The translations under genes were made by a program, and so were the position numbers. A stretch of DNA of 64,000 bases from Druceiella hillmani (lineage: Eukaryota; Arthropoda; Insecta; Lepidoptera; Hepialidae): positions 18,718,001-18,782,000 of the forward strand of contig JAYKKI010000039.1 in assembly GCA_039881145.1 (NCBI GenBank). Direction: 5' to 3'. Positions 46,516-58,865 of the stretch are shown one piece after another. Under the pieces are notes generated by a model. The model did not search any database. It was not told where the DNA came from and was given only the letters and a program-made list of their open reading frames with translations. Numbering within the stretch: position 1 is the first letter of the stretch; every line of letters begins with the position of its first letter.

Positions 46516-48144
46516 TATTACAACCCATGTTCTCTCTCGAACTCTTTGATTATATAATATAACAGTTGTTAATTTGATCCATATAAAATTGTGAAAAAAA
46601 TCTACACGTGTTTATAAAATTCAGTACAATATTTTATTTGTCAAGGTGAAAAAGCCACCACCTGCTTAAATGTTCATTCACTGACATGTTCATCCTAGCC
46701 TTAATAGCATTTAAAAAACGTAAAAATTAAACACAGCAATCAATGCAAATTAGTACAGCGCCATCTCGTAGAAAATTGAAGAACGACTGATATATTTAAC
46801 TACTCTACCAGGTAAGTACCAGCATTGTTCGATCTTTTTAAAACGTTTACTCCTTCTTCCCCTGATGATCACCAACCCCTTGATGAGATGATCACAAAAT
46901 CAAAAATTTTGAGGAAAATCCGACGAAAATTGTAGGAGTATGTTAACAATGTATATACATATCAATATTATTTTATATGTACAGATTTACAAGATGACTG
47001 AAGACAATCAGTACGTTAGAATCTCTTAACTTCAAAAATAATTCAAATAACGATCAGCTTCTTGGCCAACCTTTGAATTCAGAAACTGTAGGTTAGAAAA
47101 AAATTACAAAAACATACCTCAGAAAATTTTTTTTTTAAAACCATCGAACAGTGGGGCTTCTTAAAATATCATTTCTAAATTGTAAGTTCTTGATAATTAA
47201 ATTTTATGCTATCACATCGACGAAATAACATGTTTATTTCTTGCACAAAATGTAAACTTTACAGTCGTCTGAGTGCGTTTTGCACTGATGCCAAAGCTTG
47301 TATAGTCTCTTCTCTATGTGTTCAATTCACAAAGTTTCAATTTACAGGGCCGACACGTACAACTTGCTAATGGACTTATATTACCTAAAATATATTGTTG
47401 CGTAACCTGCACTATTTTGGACGTTTTAACATAAAACTTTAACAACTAAGTTTACTTTAAACTCTATTAAGTATCTGTGTGTCAGATATCAAAACTCAAA
47501 TAGTAATAATGTTTGGAAAATACATTCTTTTTGTTTTTAGCTCTTGTTCTAGACGACCTTAATGACAACCTATTATAATCTTTAAACTTTTAGAATGATT
47601 TTTTGTGATAAATTTATTTGAATATATATATTTAACTCTTGCTGTAGTTGGCTGGTGGTGGAGAATTTCAAAAAGTTAAACCACCAAAAATCGGTGGTGG
47701 AAAAAAATTTTTCATGGAAATCCTAACTTTCGAAAAAAATTTCTTATTCCGAATGTGAAGTTAACTAATGCATTAATGAATACTAGTAGTCCGTAATTCA
47801 TTTAATTTTTAAGTTTGAACGTTATTGAGGCACTTTTGTTAAAGAGTATACTTCAATAATTCTTGCATATAATCTTTTAGAATTTTGTTCTAAAATATTA
47901 CGTCAGCTGAGAGCGTGTACAAATAAGCCATTAGAATGTGTTGTTTGTCTTAATTCCTTGTTATACCTATGAAATTTAAAATTGGATATTAGTAACAGTA
48001 TAAAAAAAACATAATTACAGCTTGTATTCGTATTTATTTTTTGACACAATTTATTGTCAGTTTTATTTTGTTCATGTTATTATTGAATAAAATAAACGTT
48101 AATAAAAACATTCATAAAAGTTTAAGATACATCGTTTAATCTCA
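46516..48144. other. Sequence without recognisable genes
   Basis: Nothing recognised over about 1.6 kb. A small hairpin GGTGGTGG...CCACCAAAAATCGGTGGTGG lies at about 47650-47700. Confidence 0.45.
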
Positions 48145-48355
48145 CATTCCTCCGTACGCGCAATATTCTTAAAAAGGGGCATAAAGTTTTCTCTTCGCCT
48201 ATTAACATATAAGACATATATGTAAATTTTAGCTTTCTACACTTTTACCCCATATAAACTTTACCTCCGCCAAATATTATACTCCTCCGTACGCGCAATA
48301 TCCTTAATAAGGGGTACAAAGTTTTCGTTTCACGTATTAATATATAGATTTAATA
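48145..48355. repeat. Diverged direct repeat, about 143-bp spacing
   Basis: CTCCGTACGCGCAATATTCT, TAAAAAGGGGCATAAAGTTT at 48151 recurs as CTCCGTACGCGCAATATCCT, TAATAAGGGGTACAAAGTTT at 48294. Confidence 0.8.
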
Positions 48356-48478
48356 AAGGTAAAATTAATTGTCAAAAAACCACTACTACTACTACAAATT
48401 GTTAACATAGCAGATTTAATTTACTGACACGACTCACGTAATCAGTAAACACGAAGTATATTTAAATATTAATATTAA

Positions 48479-48979
48479 CTAGCGTGACCCGTGCGAAGTC
48501 TTCGCATTATAAATTATTCAACTCAATTTAATAAATCAAAATTGATTGCAGGTATTCAATTCATTTCTAATTTTGCACACTGCTTATTACGTTTTTATTC
48601 CATTATGAAGCTCAGATGACAGATCCAACAAATATTTTACTAAAATTGACATATAGAGGCGCAAGTATCAAAAGCATTGAGCTAAAGCGCCACTTTATTT
48701 ATACGTGAGTGGATTTGAAATTAAACAAAAAAATTACCGACCGTCAATCATATTGACGTTGAGCCGTTAGATGGGAGCATTGCTGTTTTGTGTATATAAT
48801 TTTAATAATTAATTAATTTGCAAAAACAATAGCAATAATGAATTTTTTAGTTGTGGATGCCGGTAGAGCAAGCAATTATCTATAAAATGATATATAATTT
48901 ATGTGGATTAGTTGTGAGGTTTTTTCTAAAAAGGGAGAGTAACATCTTAACCTTAGCGTATTAATATATATGATGATGA
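48479..48979 (-). mobile_element. Non-autonomous Helitron, copy 2 (inverted)
   Basis: On the minus strand it starts TCATCATCATATATATTAAT and ends with the hairpin GCGAAGACTTCGC, then ACGGGTCACGCTAG, with T beyond the end and A before the start. The shared interior includes ACAGCAATGCT, GACGGTCGGTAA and CGCCACTTTA in complement. It is longer than copy 1 because it keeps an internal stretch (about 48530-48640). 501 bp, no open frame. Confidence 0.75.
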
Positions 48980-49556
48980 TATGATGATATAATTTTTCAA
49001 TGTCCAGCGCCATCTGTAATTTGTAATTTAAACCTTGAAATTAAGAAAAATGTCTGCTGTTGATGAATGACAAAAAAATTGCTTTCGTTCAATTTATTTT
49101 TCTACAGATTTAAGCCTTAAAATTTGTTAAAATTTTAATTCAAAATTTCTATTAATTTACGTTCTAAAAGCCTCAAAACTATGTGCCTCTTCCTCTGCTT
49201 TTATATTTTATTTGTCGTATTTCGCATCATGTATTGCAATCATATCGATAGTACTGTTAGGCATACTATTGTTTGTTATACATTTCGCTTTTGATGATAA
49301 AACATAACAATGAATTCCAAAACAAAGTTACTGTTAAAAAGAATTCCGATACAGAAAATCCGTGTAACAGTCCTTGAAAGTTTACCACAAAATATTGATT
49401 TTAGGACAAAATGTTGACAAATGAAAACCGCAAACATTTTTATTGATTGATAAAATAGGTCCATCATGTAAATGGCATAAAGCACGAGCATATAAAATGA
49501 ATAATATGAGTGCTTCGTGAAAATGAACTGCTACTTCGAAAAAAGTTTAAGAACTT
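48980..49556. other. Sequence without recognisable genes
   Basis: Nothing recognised until the LINE frame begins. Confidence 0.4.
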
Positions 49557-51004
49557 TTGGACCCTGTTTATAAATCTATTTTACCTAATCTATGTTCTGA
49601 AATTTATCGACCCTTTTGGAAGATATCTCGGGTAATACCTGTTCTCAAATTCGGTTCTAAGTCTGACGTGAAAGATTATACACATGTGGTAGTTTTATCT
49701 ATATTTGCTAAAGTGTTTAAAAACGATTATATGGCCGCATATATTCTCAAGTTCAGTGCCAATCAACAGACTGTCGGCAAGGTTTTTATCCTATACGGTC
49801 TGCCTTCAATAATCTTACTACTTTTGTGGATTATGTTGCTAGGGAGTTAGATGGTGCACGGCAGGAAAATGTGGCTTATTTTGATTTTAAGAAGGCATTT
49901 GATCGAGTTAATATTAATATTCTCTTAGTAAATTATTGGAAGCTGGTATGACTTACACTTTAGTAAATTTTTTCGCCAGTTATTTTTGGGATCGGAGGCA
50001 ATATGTTCAGTAAGGAATTTTCAAATCAAGGCCATATATTATTCAAAATGGCGTCAGCCAAAGTGGTAATTTAGGTCGTCTTTTGTTTCTTATTATGATT
50101 AATGATTTGCTCTCAGTTGTCAGCACTGCTCGTTATCTTCTGTTTGCCGATGATTTCAAACTATTCTCGAAGGTAAAAAAGCAATTCGATTGTGAGTTGT
50201 TTCAAGGTGATTTCGACCCACTATTTTAATGGAGTCTGGGCAATAAAGTATAATTTAATGTGGGTAAATACGCAATGTTGACATATTCTCGTCAACGTGT
50301 ACCCTGAATTACGAGTTAAGTAGAACAACGTTCGAAAGGGTATCACCCTTGCGGAATTTTGATGTAATTATGGATAACCATTTAACATTAAATGATCATA
50401 ACACTGAAACTTGTCAGAAGGCCTACGGGATTCGTTATGTGACATTCCCACTATTTCCATGATAGTGCGTGTATTGTGGTCTTGTTTAATTCTTTAGTCC
50501 GAAGTATCCCTGAATCTAACGCATTCATCTGGTCTCCAGATGAAGCAACTTATATACTTGTTGAAAAAATTATTAAAGACATTAAATCAACGTTTATATA
50601 AAAAATGTACGGGTATTATCCTCATTTATTAATTTCAATTCCGACGGGAATTGCTTATGATCATACCTTTTTTTTTAAATAATTAAATAATTATGTCGAT
50701 AACCCCTCGATCCTCGGTTTGGTAACGCTTTGTGCTTCTGATTGTTACGTGAGAGGACAGAGTCATAGTTTATTTTATCTACCTTGAGCGCGCACGAATA
50801 TTCTGCAGCGTCCAACAGTTTTTCACGCACCTATGTTAATCAAAGAGGTATTGTGAGAGACCCCAAATCTTGAAATGTTACTACTCCATTGACCGCTTTA
50901 CGAATGCGATTATCGAGTCGCTTGGTAGTTCACGTTTAATAGATATTTTTATGTTCAATTTGAATTAATTTGTATTTTTCTGTTTCTTTTTTAATTATAA
51001 TTTA

Positions 51005-51235
51005 TTTTGAATAAATTTGGCGTTAATTTCGTAGAAATTCATTATTCACAAATAAATGATGCAATAATATTTCTACTTTACTTAAATTTTTACCACGACC
51101 TAGGGTAGGGAGTCTTTGCTAATAGCCCACCTGATCATTTTGCGAAACAACGAAACCTAGGTCGTGGTAAAGAAATTAAAGAAAGCAGAAATAATATTAC
51201 ATCACGTATTCTCATTTAATTGTGTGTACCATTTA
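51005..51235. mobile_element. Ribozyme-bearing palindromic repeat E5, nested in the LINE
   Basis: The left end keeps the outer sequence (TTTGGCGTTAATTTCGTAGA, AATTCATTATTCACAAATAA), proving that the family's outer flank is also inverted. The left arm is truncated at ACCACGACCTAGGG, while the right arm is full length. It lies between LINE coding remnant and LINE tail, so it inserted after, or moved with, that element. Confidence 0.85.
51127..51167 (+). ncRNA. Hammerhead-like motif 7, broken core
   Basis: Stem I, CCTAGG, GTC and GTGG survive, but the core reads CTGATCA instead of CTGAAGA and stem II is degraded (TTTTGCGAAACAAC). Expected to be inactive. Confidence 0.5.
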
Positions 51236-51340
51236 TGTTATCACGTTTAATATATTTTTTGTATTTTTAATAATTGTACATGTCCAGCGCTTTGGGGTAA
51301 CCTATAAGTCGAACGCGGAGTTTTTTCGATAAATAAATAA

Positions 51341-52244
51341 AACATTAAATCAGAATATCTGTTAAAATGTTTACGTTTAATGAGATTCTCAAAATAATAA
51401 TGAAAGTTTATATTTTATTGAAAAAATGACAGACATTTAAGAAATGAAGACGATTTGTATGTGCAGCGAAATATATTTATCGTTACATATTTAAATAACG
51501 TACGTACGTATGCACGGACGTATGGACGTAGTAGGAGTTATAATATTGAAATAAACTTTACACCTATTTTCACCTTATATAAAATAAAAAAAGACTGTAT
51601 ATCCGCCGAGAGCATGAATACTAGCCAGTTAAAAAGGATTATTAGAGTGAAAAAATTAAAAAGCACGAGATGGCGAGCTTTTCCAAGCTGTAAAAGGGAA
51701 AATGTATAAAACTGGAGTTGATAATTGATTATTGATTGGAAAATGTTTGTTATCTATTTAATATACACTTTAAACTAATTTCTCTCAAACATGATTTTAT
51801 AAAAAACAACACCAATCTCTAAAAAACCGAATTGTTCGAATGATTTCAAATTTGGTACCTTAATAAAAGTGACAATACTGCATTGAATTAGCCATAGTCA
51901 ATTTATATAATCAACTAGCAACAATTTTATGCTAGTTTTTAACATTTTTTAAATTTGTTTTTTGGGACGTGTTTTAAATTTGTGTTTTAATTGTTTTATA
52001 TAAGTAGAGTAATTGTTTGCGGAATTTCATCATATTTAAAATTACCTTTAGTTTTTCGATACCAAATCAGTATCGTGTTCGTCGATCCAGTCTGTTCTCT
52101 CTATTACTTTCATTGCCAATATTGTTTTTATTAATTCATTGTTAAAAAAACAATGTATGAAAATATCTTAGATAAAAAGTTACTTGTTGATTTACATAAA
52201 CTATTCTGAAAAAGTGTTTATTTTCAATGCAGTATTTGATTAAT
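51341..52244. other. Sequence without recognisable genes
   Basis: An 84-codon frame (51455-51709) includes a local ACGTACGTATGCACGGACGT stretch. No recognisable domain. Confidence 0.4.
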
Positions 52245-52880
52245 TTTTAGGACAAGGAACTCTCATAGTATCACTTCGTTGTCCATCTGTCTATCTGTCA
52301 AGCCCCTCTTCTCAGGAACGCGTGGAGATATCAAGTAGAAACTAATATCAAGTATTTGATATTAGTTTCTAGGTCTTAGGTCTGCAGTCCCTTAGAACTG
52401 TAAAAAATCAAGCTTCTAAATCAACGTAAACAAGAAGAACCCTGAAAATACGGCCTTTTATGGCACGTATTTTCACACTCGCAAATAATCAATATTTATA
52501 GGGTACCTCCCGTATACCTAGAATCATGAAATTTGTCAAGAAGCAAGGTCCACAGGACAAGTGTAGGAAAAAAGTCCTAAAATTGTTAATTTGTGGCTAT
52601 ATCACATGAAAAAATATTTTTATGCGCCTGTGAAAAATATAGTTGGCATAATATTTTAGTCCTAAAAAATTTAAATTTTGTAAAATATATATGAATATTA
52701 TGTACAACTCTATATATGAATATTATGTACAACTATATATCCAACTATATATACATATATATGAATATTATGTACAACTAAATGTTTATAAATACCTAAA
52801 TGTGTACGGAATCCTGAGGGAGAGTGATTGCACATTGAAGCACATTGAGGGAGAGTGATTGCATTTTTGTGATTTATTTT
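52245..52880 (+). repeat. Dispersed repeat R1, second long copy
   Basis: GGAACTCTCATAGTATCACT, TCGTTGTCCATCTGTCTATC and TGTCA, then GGGTACCTCCCGTATACCTA, GAATCATGAAATTTGTCAAG, a local expansion of ATGAATATTATGTACAACTA (52686-52780), AAATGTTTATAAATACCTAA and TACGGAATCCTGAGGGAGAG. The order follows the copy at 40650-41225. No coding capacity. Confidence 0.6.
52336..52371. repeat. Perfect 16-bp inverted repeat with 4-base loop
   Basis: TAGAAACTAATATCAA, loop GTAT, exact complement. It lies within dispersed repeat R1 and is absent from the other copies. Confidence 0.93.
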
Positions 52881-53896
52881 AAAAATATAATAAGTTAAGA
52901 AAGTTTAAACTTAATGTTTAAACAAGGACGGCAATACGGAATTGTGAAACCGTTTTTAGTAGATAGTACTCATTGTATACTACGAGAAGGAATGAGAGAG
53001 GTAGATGTTCATAATTAAATTTAGATACCCGTTACTTATCTATATTTTATTCGACTTTTGAAATTTGATATTTTTATAAGTTTTTCTAAAAATAACAAAT
53101 TTACGAGTAGTCAATCACATTATTATTTAAATGTAGAATGTTCCATTAATAACAATTAATGGGACGTTCTATATTTCAAGATTATATAATATTATGCTTT
53201 TGTCATCCTTCTGGACCTTATTATAAGCTAATTGCTATATTAATTGTAAACACAAACAGATTTGCTACTGTCTGAAAGTACCTCTTATCTTAAAATTACT
53301 CTATTTTTTTTTTAATATTACAGAATAAATATATTTTGCTTTTACAGCAAAAACTGCGTATTTTCCCAAAGTCAGTAAAAATAGCCGAAAATAACATGAA
53401 ATTATTATAAGCAAAGTTGTGTCATGGGCGTTGACTAAAAAAGGCTTTCATAAATACATTAGCCTTCTGCATTGTAGCACTAAATAAAAACAACAACAAA
53501 ATCCGTAAGACTTAAGTTAAATATATAATAAGAAAAAGACATACAAGGAAACTTACCAAAATAAACAATAAAAATATGACAGCAAAATATTTAATTAACC
53601 GTAGCGAAATATATCATAGCTTAACTTTGAGCCTTTGCGGGTTTAAGCTTATCTGTAAGGGGATTATACTGAATATATCCTGACTCGCGGAAAAAAAATA
53701 AGCCACCTAGATTGATTGATAAGGTTCAAAAAAATATTTAAATATTAAACCTAATAAAGCCAGAAAACACCAGAGTAATGAAAAGTTTGCATTGAATAAA
53801 TCTTAAGTTTCAGAGTTTATTTTTTAAATTAAGATGGTTATTATCTTAAACGCAACGAAATTCGTCAATTTTTTTATTACACAGGATTATTCAAAC
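52881..53896. other. Sequence without recognisable genes
   Basis: A hairpin with 17-bp arms and two wobble-type differences lies at 53134-53171 (TAGAATGTTCCATTAAT, loop AACA). Nothing else recognised. Confidence 0.5.
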
Positions 53897-53999
53897 TGTA
53901 AATATATTTTTAAATGTATATATTATTCAAACTATAAATATCTACAATTAAATGAAACTACGTGATGTAGTATTATTTCTACTTTCTTTAAGTTCTTTA

Positions 54000-54040
54000 C
54001 CACGACCTAGGTTTCATTGTATTACGACATCTTCAGGTGG
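54000..54040 (-). ncRNA. Hammerhead-ribozyme-like motif 8 (weakened stem II)
   Basis: Core, GAAA, CCTAGG, GTC and stem I are intact. Stem II reads GTCGT-AAT-ACAAT, with one C:A mismatch and one G:U pair. Confidence 0.5.
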
Positions 54041-54070
54041 GCTATTAGACTAATTATCTTTGCTAATAGC

Positions 54071-54111
54071 CCATCTGAAGATGTTGTAATACAACGAAAC
54101 CTAGGTCGTGG
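54071..54111 (+). ncRNA. Hammerhead-ribozyme-like motif 9 (complete, one wobble)
   Basis: Same sequence as motif 6: consensus throughout except CCAT in stem I. GTC ends at 54107. Confidence 0.55.
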
Positions 54112-54210
54112 TATAGAATTTAAATAAAGTAAAAATAATACCACATCACATAGTTTCATTTAATTGCGAATAATGAATTTCTACAAAAATAAAGCCAAAT
54201 ATATTCAATA

Positions 54211-56789
54211 TAAATATCTAGCTAATTTTAAAATTTATAAATGATTTGCCGCTTAGTTTTGGTAAAAATAGCTCTCAAAAATTATACAATTAACATAACA
54301 AGAAAAGTAATTTCAGTCCACTTACTTTTTTTTAAAAACGCATCGGACGATATCTCTAAAAATCTATGGCAATGTAAAATAATGTTATATTAATATTTTG
54401 GAAAAAAAATTATTTACCGTTTAGTTTTGGTGAAAATTTTAGAATTAACATTAAAAAAATAGACAAGTCAATGCGCTTCGTTTTAGTTAAAAAAAAACGC
54501 AAAAAATATTTTTATAAACTCTTAAACGGTTTGAAAAACAAAAAAAATTCAATAAAAAATTTATAATAATTTCTGGATCGTACTGTCATAATATTGTGAC
54601 TACCTTAATTTGGATAAACCTTTAATTATAATTTTAACTAGTAGAAGGTCCTACAGCAAATGTACCAGCACAAAAGTCAGACAATTATGCCAGTTAGTGT
54701 CAGCTGAAAGATGATAATAAATGGTATTTTGTGGAAATGTCACGGCCATCGGAAATGATTCATCTCACTTTCATATTTTTCCTAAAAAATGGGTTTACCA
54801 GACAAGGTTGGAATATATTACGCATTCATATGCTAACATAAAGTCGTTTTTTGCTCATATGTAAATCATATAACTCTGTCCAACGATTACAAAGCACACG
54901 TTCCAGTTAAGGTAGACAATTTTTAGTATTGATAATTGGATTGTTCTTTTTGTCCCACATTCTTTATAGAAATTGTAATTTTCACTTATTATATAATCTT
55001 TAGTTCATTCAATGGAAGATTTTAGTGATTGTTATATTGAATGGCGTATAATTTGGATTAAAGGAAAGGCTTTAAAGAGATCCATTTATTCATTAAATTA
55101 CAGAATTTACAAAGCTTTTCGTGACTTTTAAATATAGAGCATAATTCCTGCACCCAAAAATTTAGCTTTTCAATAAATTTGTGTTTAGAAATTAATATTT
55201 TACACCGACTGAAATGGCGGGCTTGCATATAGTTAGGAGATTTCTATCTATGGATATCGTAACATCATACTCTGTTTTAAAGTGAATAAAAAACCTGTTA
55301 TAACTTCTGATGAATTCCTAATAAATTATGAATCGACACCATATACCATAAAGCAATATTTTTTATTAAAAATTGTTTTACCGTATTCGGAAGTCAACTA
55401 ATAAATAGCAATAGGACTTAAAAATAAACGTAAAGGAAAAAACTGTTTAAATTAAAAAAAATAAATTTATATTATGTAATAAAGGTTATTTGTGAACATC
55501 GTTTAATAAAGTGTCAAGCGTCACATTCATAGGGAAAAACCGTCGTCATGTTTTCTTACAGTCGATGAAATAGCCAGCGTTAACTCAGTGATGTTGTGTC
55601 AAAGTTGCCAGCATCTTCCTACCTCAAAGGAATTACTAGAACGTCATCACTTTTCTATTCAGCCATTAGTTTAAGCGATTATAATGTGTAATAAACTTTA
55701 GAATATATCTTTCTATTTTCGTGATTAAGATAAAATTTGTTTTACTGAATCTGTATCTTAAATTATCTTTTTTAAGTCTATATCTTTTTTGTCGTAATGT
55801 TAAAAAATATTTTTAAAACTGTTTATTCAGTGCTTAATACATACAATAAAATCCCCTATGTAATCATTACTCTCACGCAGCATCAATTTCACTTTTTTGA
55901 CGACAAAATTTACACTTTGATTATTTGATGTCGTAGGATTATCGTTTTTTTAGCAAGTCATCTTAACTATCCTTAATACTATTTAAAAAAATTGCGGATA
56001 CATCTTTTGATTTCTGAAGGAAATATTACAGATCATACAAAAAAATAACTGCCGATATACTCCTGGCGAGTTAAATTTAAATACGAGTACATGTTACCAA
56101 AGTAATGGTTACATAAACTGTATCGTCGGAAGAAGATAATGAATCTTTACAAATTGCTTATGGTCATTTCAATGGAAAAAAAACTGATCAAAGACAATTC
56201 AAAATGTACAAATAATCTTTCACATTTGACAAAATATACGTAAAACTGACAGTTAATAATATGTAACCTTAATTTATAAATTATTAAACTAAGATCTTTT
56301 AAGTTATTTATTTAATTTTAATAAGAAATATCTTAAAAGTTACCCAATGTTGGTAAAATTATTCGCTGAAGGCGATTATCGCGGAAATTCAACCTTTTTC
56401 GAGATAATCGCATCCAAAATTCGAAATTTACAAAAATATTGCAATTTCTTTTATCACCAAGTTTACTCAATATATTTGTATATATATATTGATTTACTTA
56501 CAGCAAAAAAAACACTTAAAAATCTAACAGAAAATCCTTTTCTAAAATTAATTATCACTAATAAAATCAACCGCTGACTCTCAGTGTTGATGTGACATTT
56601 TCCCCATTTATTTACAGGTGTTATTCAACACATTATTATTAATAGGAAGAAAAGAAGAAAAACTGGTATAGTCAATATCACAAGCAAGCTACTCAGAGTC
56701 ACTCAAAGACAGTAAAGATGGAAAAGACAGCAAAGAAAGAAATATACTTGCAATACGGAAACAAAGTCACCAGCCGTGTCCGAGCCGAA
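54211..56789. other. Long stretch without recognisable genes
   Basis: Plain AT-rich DNA over about 2.6 kb. A 76-codon frame at 56347-56577 has no recognisable domain. Confidence 0.45.
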
Positions 56790-57140
56790 GAATTTTACAC
56801 GAAAACGTCGCTTTCTCCGATTTCTTTGCACCTTTGCAGTAATTTAATCAGATAAATACTAGCCTTTTATTTCTATAAAATAACATATATTGTCTTTATC
56901 AACCCCAAGAACGTTAGTCACTATTACATTTTCCAACCATATTAGAATAATCTAGAGTAGAAGACGCGCCAACGCCTGGAACCTTTGTTTCTGGTCGTAT
57001 TTGTTCCTTTGTTTCTGTTCGTATTTGTTCCTTTGTTTCTGGTCGTAATTTCGTCTTATGTAGTCCGATATCCCTGGAAAAATATAATTTTTCAACTTTG
57101 CAGTCATACAATTTTCTTTTCTGTTATTAAAGTCAATAAC
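56790..57140 (+). repeat. Dispersed repeat R2, longer copy with 24-bp minisatellite
   Basis: Shares its outer blocks with 46416-46515. Within it, CTTTGTTTCTGGTCGTATTT plus GTTC recurs three times every 24 bp (56983-57050). Confidence 0.65.
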
Positions 57141-58660
57141 CCTTGGGCGATTTTCTGGTGCTCTTTGATCGGCCCTTTCCTCTGATTACCTTAGCTTCTG
57201 ATCTTCTCGATCAGCCCTTTACTCTGATAGTCTTAGTCATATTTTCGTGTGATATACTATTGTTATATATTTCTGATAAATTATAATTTTTCAGTTTTAC
57301 TATGTCATCGCATTTTGATTATTATTATTAAAACCAATATCGCTTGAGATCTTATTAGAACTACTTAAAGGCTTTCCATAGATACCGACCGCCGTTCTAA
57401 CTTCACGCGTTCACTAGACTGACCGCCTGTTAAATATGCGTACTTATATATTTCTGTCTTTTCCGCACACGGTCGCTATGTTCTTACATTACTTTAACTG
57501 TTGAAATAACCTAACTAGCTAGAACCTTAAAAGAGTAAGGGTTATGAGTTTAATCCTTAATTTCATTATCATCGAACCATTATTCAAAGAGTTATCGCGC
57601 CACGAAATTCAGCATCACTTCATTGCACGAAAATTTGACCTGGTTACCAAATCGAAATTAAAGGTTTTCACGTCCAAATAAAAAAAAATGAGATACATTG
57701 GAACCGCACCAAATCCTATCAGTGTTATCTGGTGATAAATTAATAATGCTTTTGTTACATTACAGACTGTCATTTTTTCTTGGGAATTCCCCACAGCATA
57801 CATAATCAACAAAAATTATTTATAATATCTAATTACGGTTTTGGTGTGTTGTATATAATCATTTTAATAATTCTTAAAAACAATACAACATTTAATTTTT
57901 CAAAAATCGAATCTCATACTCACGCGTAACCATAGACTTAATACACTACGAATGAGTAACATAACCTCTTTACATTCAATGACGTTTACTACTTATTTTG
58001 CATCACGTACCTATAAATCACAAATCTGAGTTCGTATTTCAATATAAATATTCCTATTTTCATTCAGAGAAATACATTTTTCTTCAAAATAATTATCATT
58101 TATTTTGCAGTTTTCATAATCTATTATCACTTCATTTCGGTATTTTATTTCAACAAACTTTTTATTATTTGACGTTAGCGACCTCTGACATGACATTGAC
58201 GTTATGACCAGAAATTTTAATTTTAAAATTTAATTTTTTCACATCGATGAACATGGTTGATTTTAAGTGGTTTCTTTATTTCACTTGCATTTTATTATAC
58301 AACTGGTAAAGGTTTGAAAACTCTATTTTATCTATGTCTTTAGAGCGTACTCTATCATGACTAAATGTATACTGACGGTGACATGTAACAAAGTTCCTAT
58401 TTCTATCACTTACAGCGCTGTGAACGTCTTCAATCAACCTCTATGGTTCATGCATGGTCCCTATCGCGAGAACTAGATTAAATTTTTAAGAAATTGGGTT
58501 TTTGGATTGAACTTAGATTTATTATAAAATTTAGACTATAAAATTCTGCCTCTATTTTGCCTCGCGTCCTTGGTTTACTGCAAAAGTACTTCAAAATAAC
58601 TAGTGTATATGCGTACACGAATACTTGGTATCCTCAATTTCAACACTCACAACATAGCCG
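57141..58660. other. Sequence without recognisable genes
   Basis: Nothing recognised. Phrases like CTTTGATCGGCCCTTTCCTC and CTCGATCAGCCCTTTACTCT at 57160-57225 form a weak direct repeat. Confidence 0.45.
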
Positions 58661-58865
58661 CGCAAAAAGCGCGCTAACGATTTCCAAATAAACGGCCGCT
58701 TCCCAACTTTGCTTAGTTACGGACGAGTGGCTCCATCATTACACGTTATTATTGCCTTCTGCCAATATAATGTGCACTGCATTATGTTTCGTTATCTCGC
58801 CCTCCGGCGGCCGCCGTCAAAGGCGGGGAAATTTCGTTATAAATAATTATCAGCCGCACTCAGTT
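58661..58865 (+). promoter_or_regulatory. GC-rich patch with TATA-like box and initiator-like word
   Basis: 58780-58830 contains CCCTCCGGCGGCCGCCGTCA, the most GC-rich stretch of the window. TATAAATA follows at 58838-58845, and TCAGTT, a match to the arthropod initiator TCAKTY, at 58860-58865. The spacing of about 24 bp is shorter than the usual 30, and only minisatellite follows, so this is a weak candidate. Confidence 0.25.

Larger units (their letters stand above)
49557..51340 (+). pseudogene. Jockey-like LINE reverse transcriptase, 5'-truncated and frameshifted
   Basis: An open segment to 49850 gives WKISRVIPVLKFGSKSDVKD and VVVLSIFAKVFKND, the first conserved RT blocks. After a frameshift follow AYFDFKKAFDRVN (49874-49912, RT block A), SGNLGRLLFLIMINDLLSVV (about 50050-50118) and RYLLFADDFKLF with the catalytic FADD at 50143-50154. 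Later come MDNHLTLNDHN-like and LFNSLVRSIPESNAFIWSPD blocks, then LKCYYSIDRFTNAIIESLGS. The 3' tail is TGTCCAGCGCTTTGGGGTAA...GATAAATAAATAAAACATTAA. Several frameshifts and stops make it dead. No endonuclease or ORF1 is visible. The ribozyme-bearing repeat E5 is inserted in its 3' region. The clade is inferred from block spacing and the tail. Confidence 0.85.
53897..54210. mobile_element. Ribozyme-bearing palindromic repeat E6
   Basis: A complete palindrome with centre CTATTAGACTAATTATCTTT and outer right end AATTTCTACAAAAATAAAGC. The left flank and centre are almost the same as in E4 (44.5-44.9 kb), including the unusual ACTAATTATC centre and the CCAT stem I variant. Confidence 0.88.
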
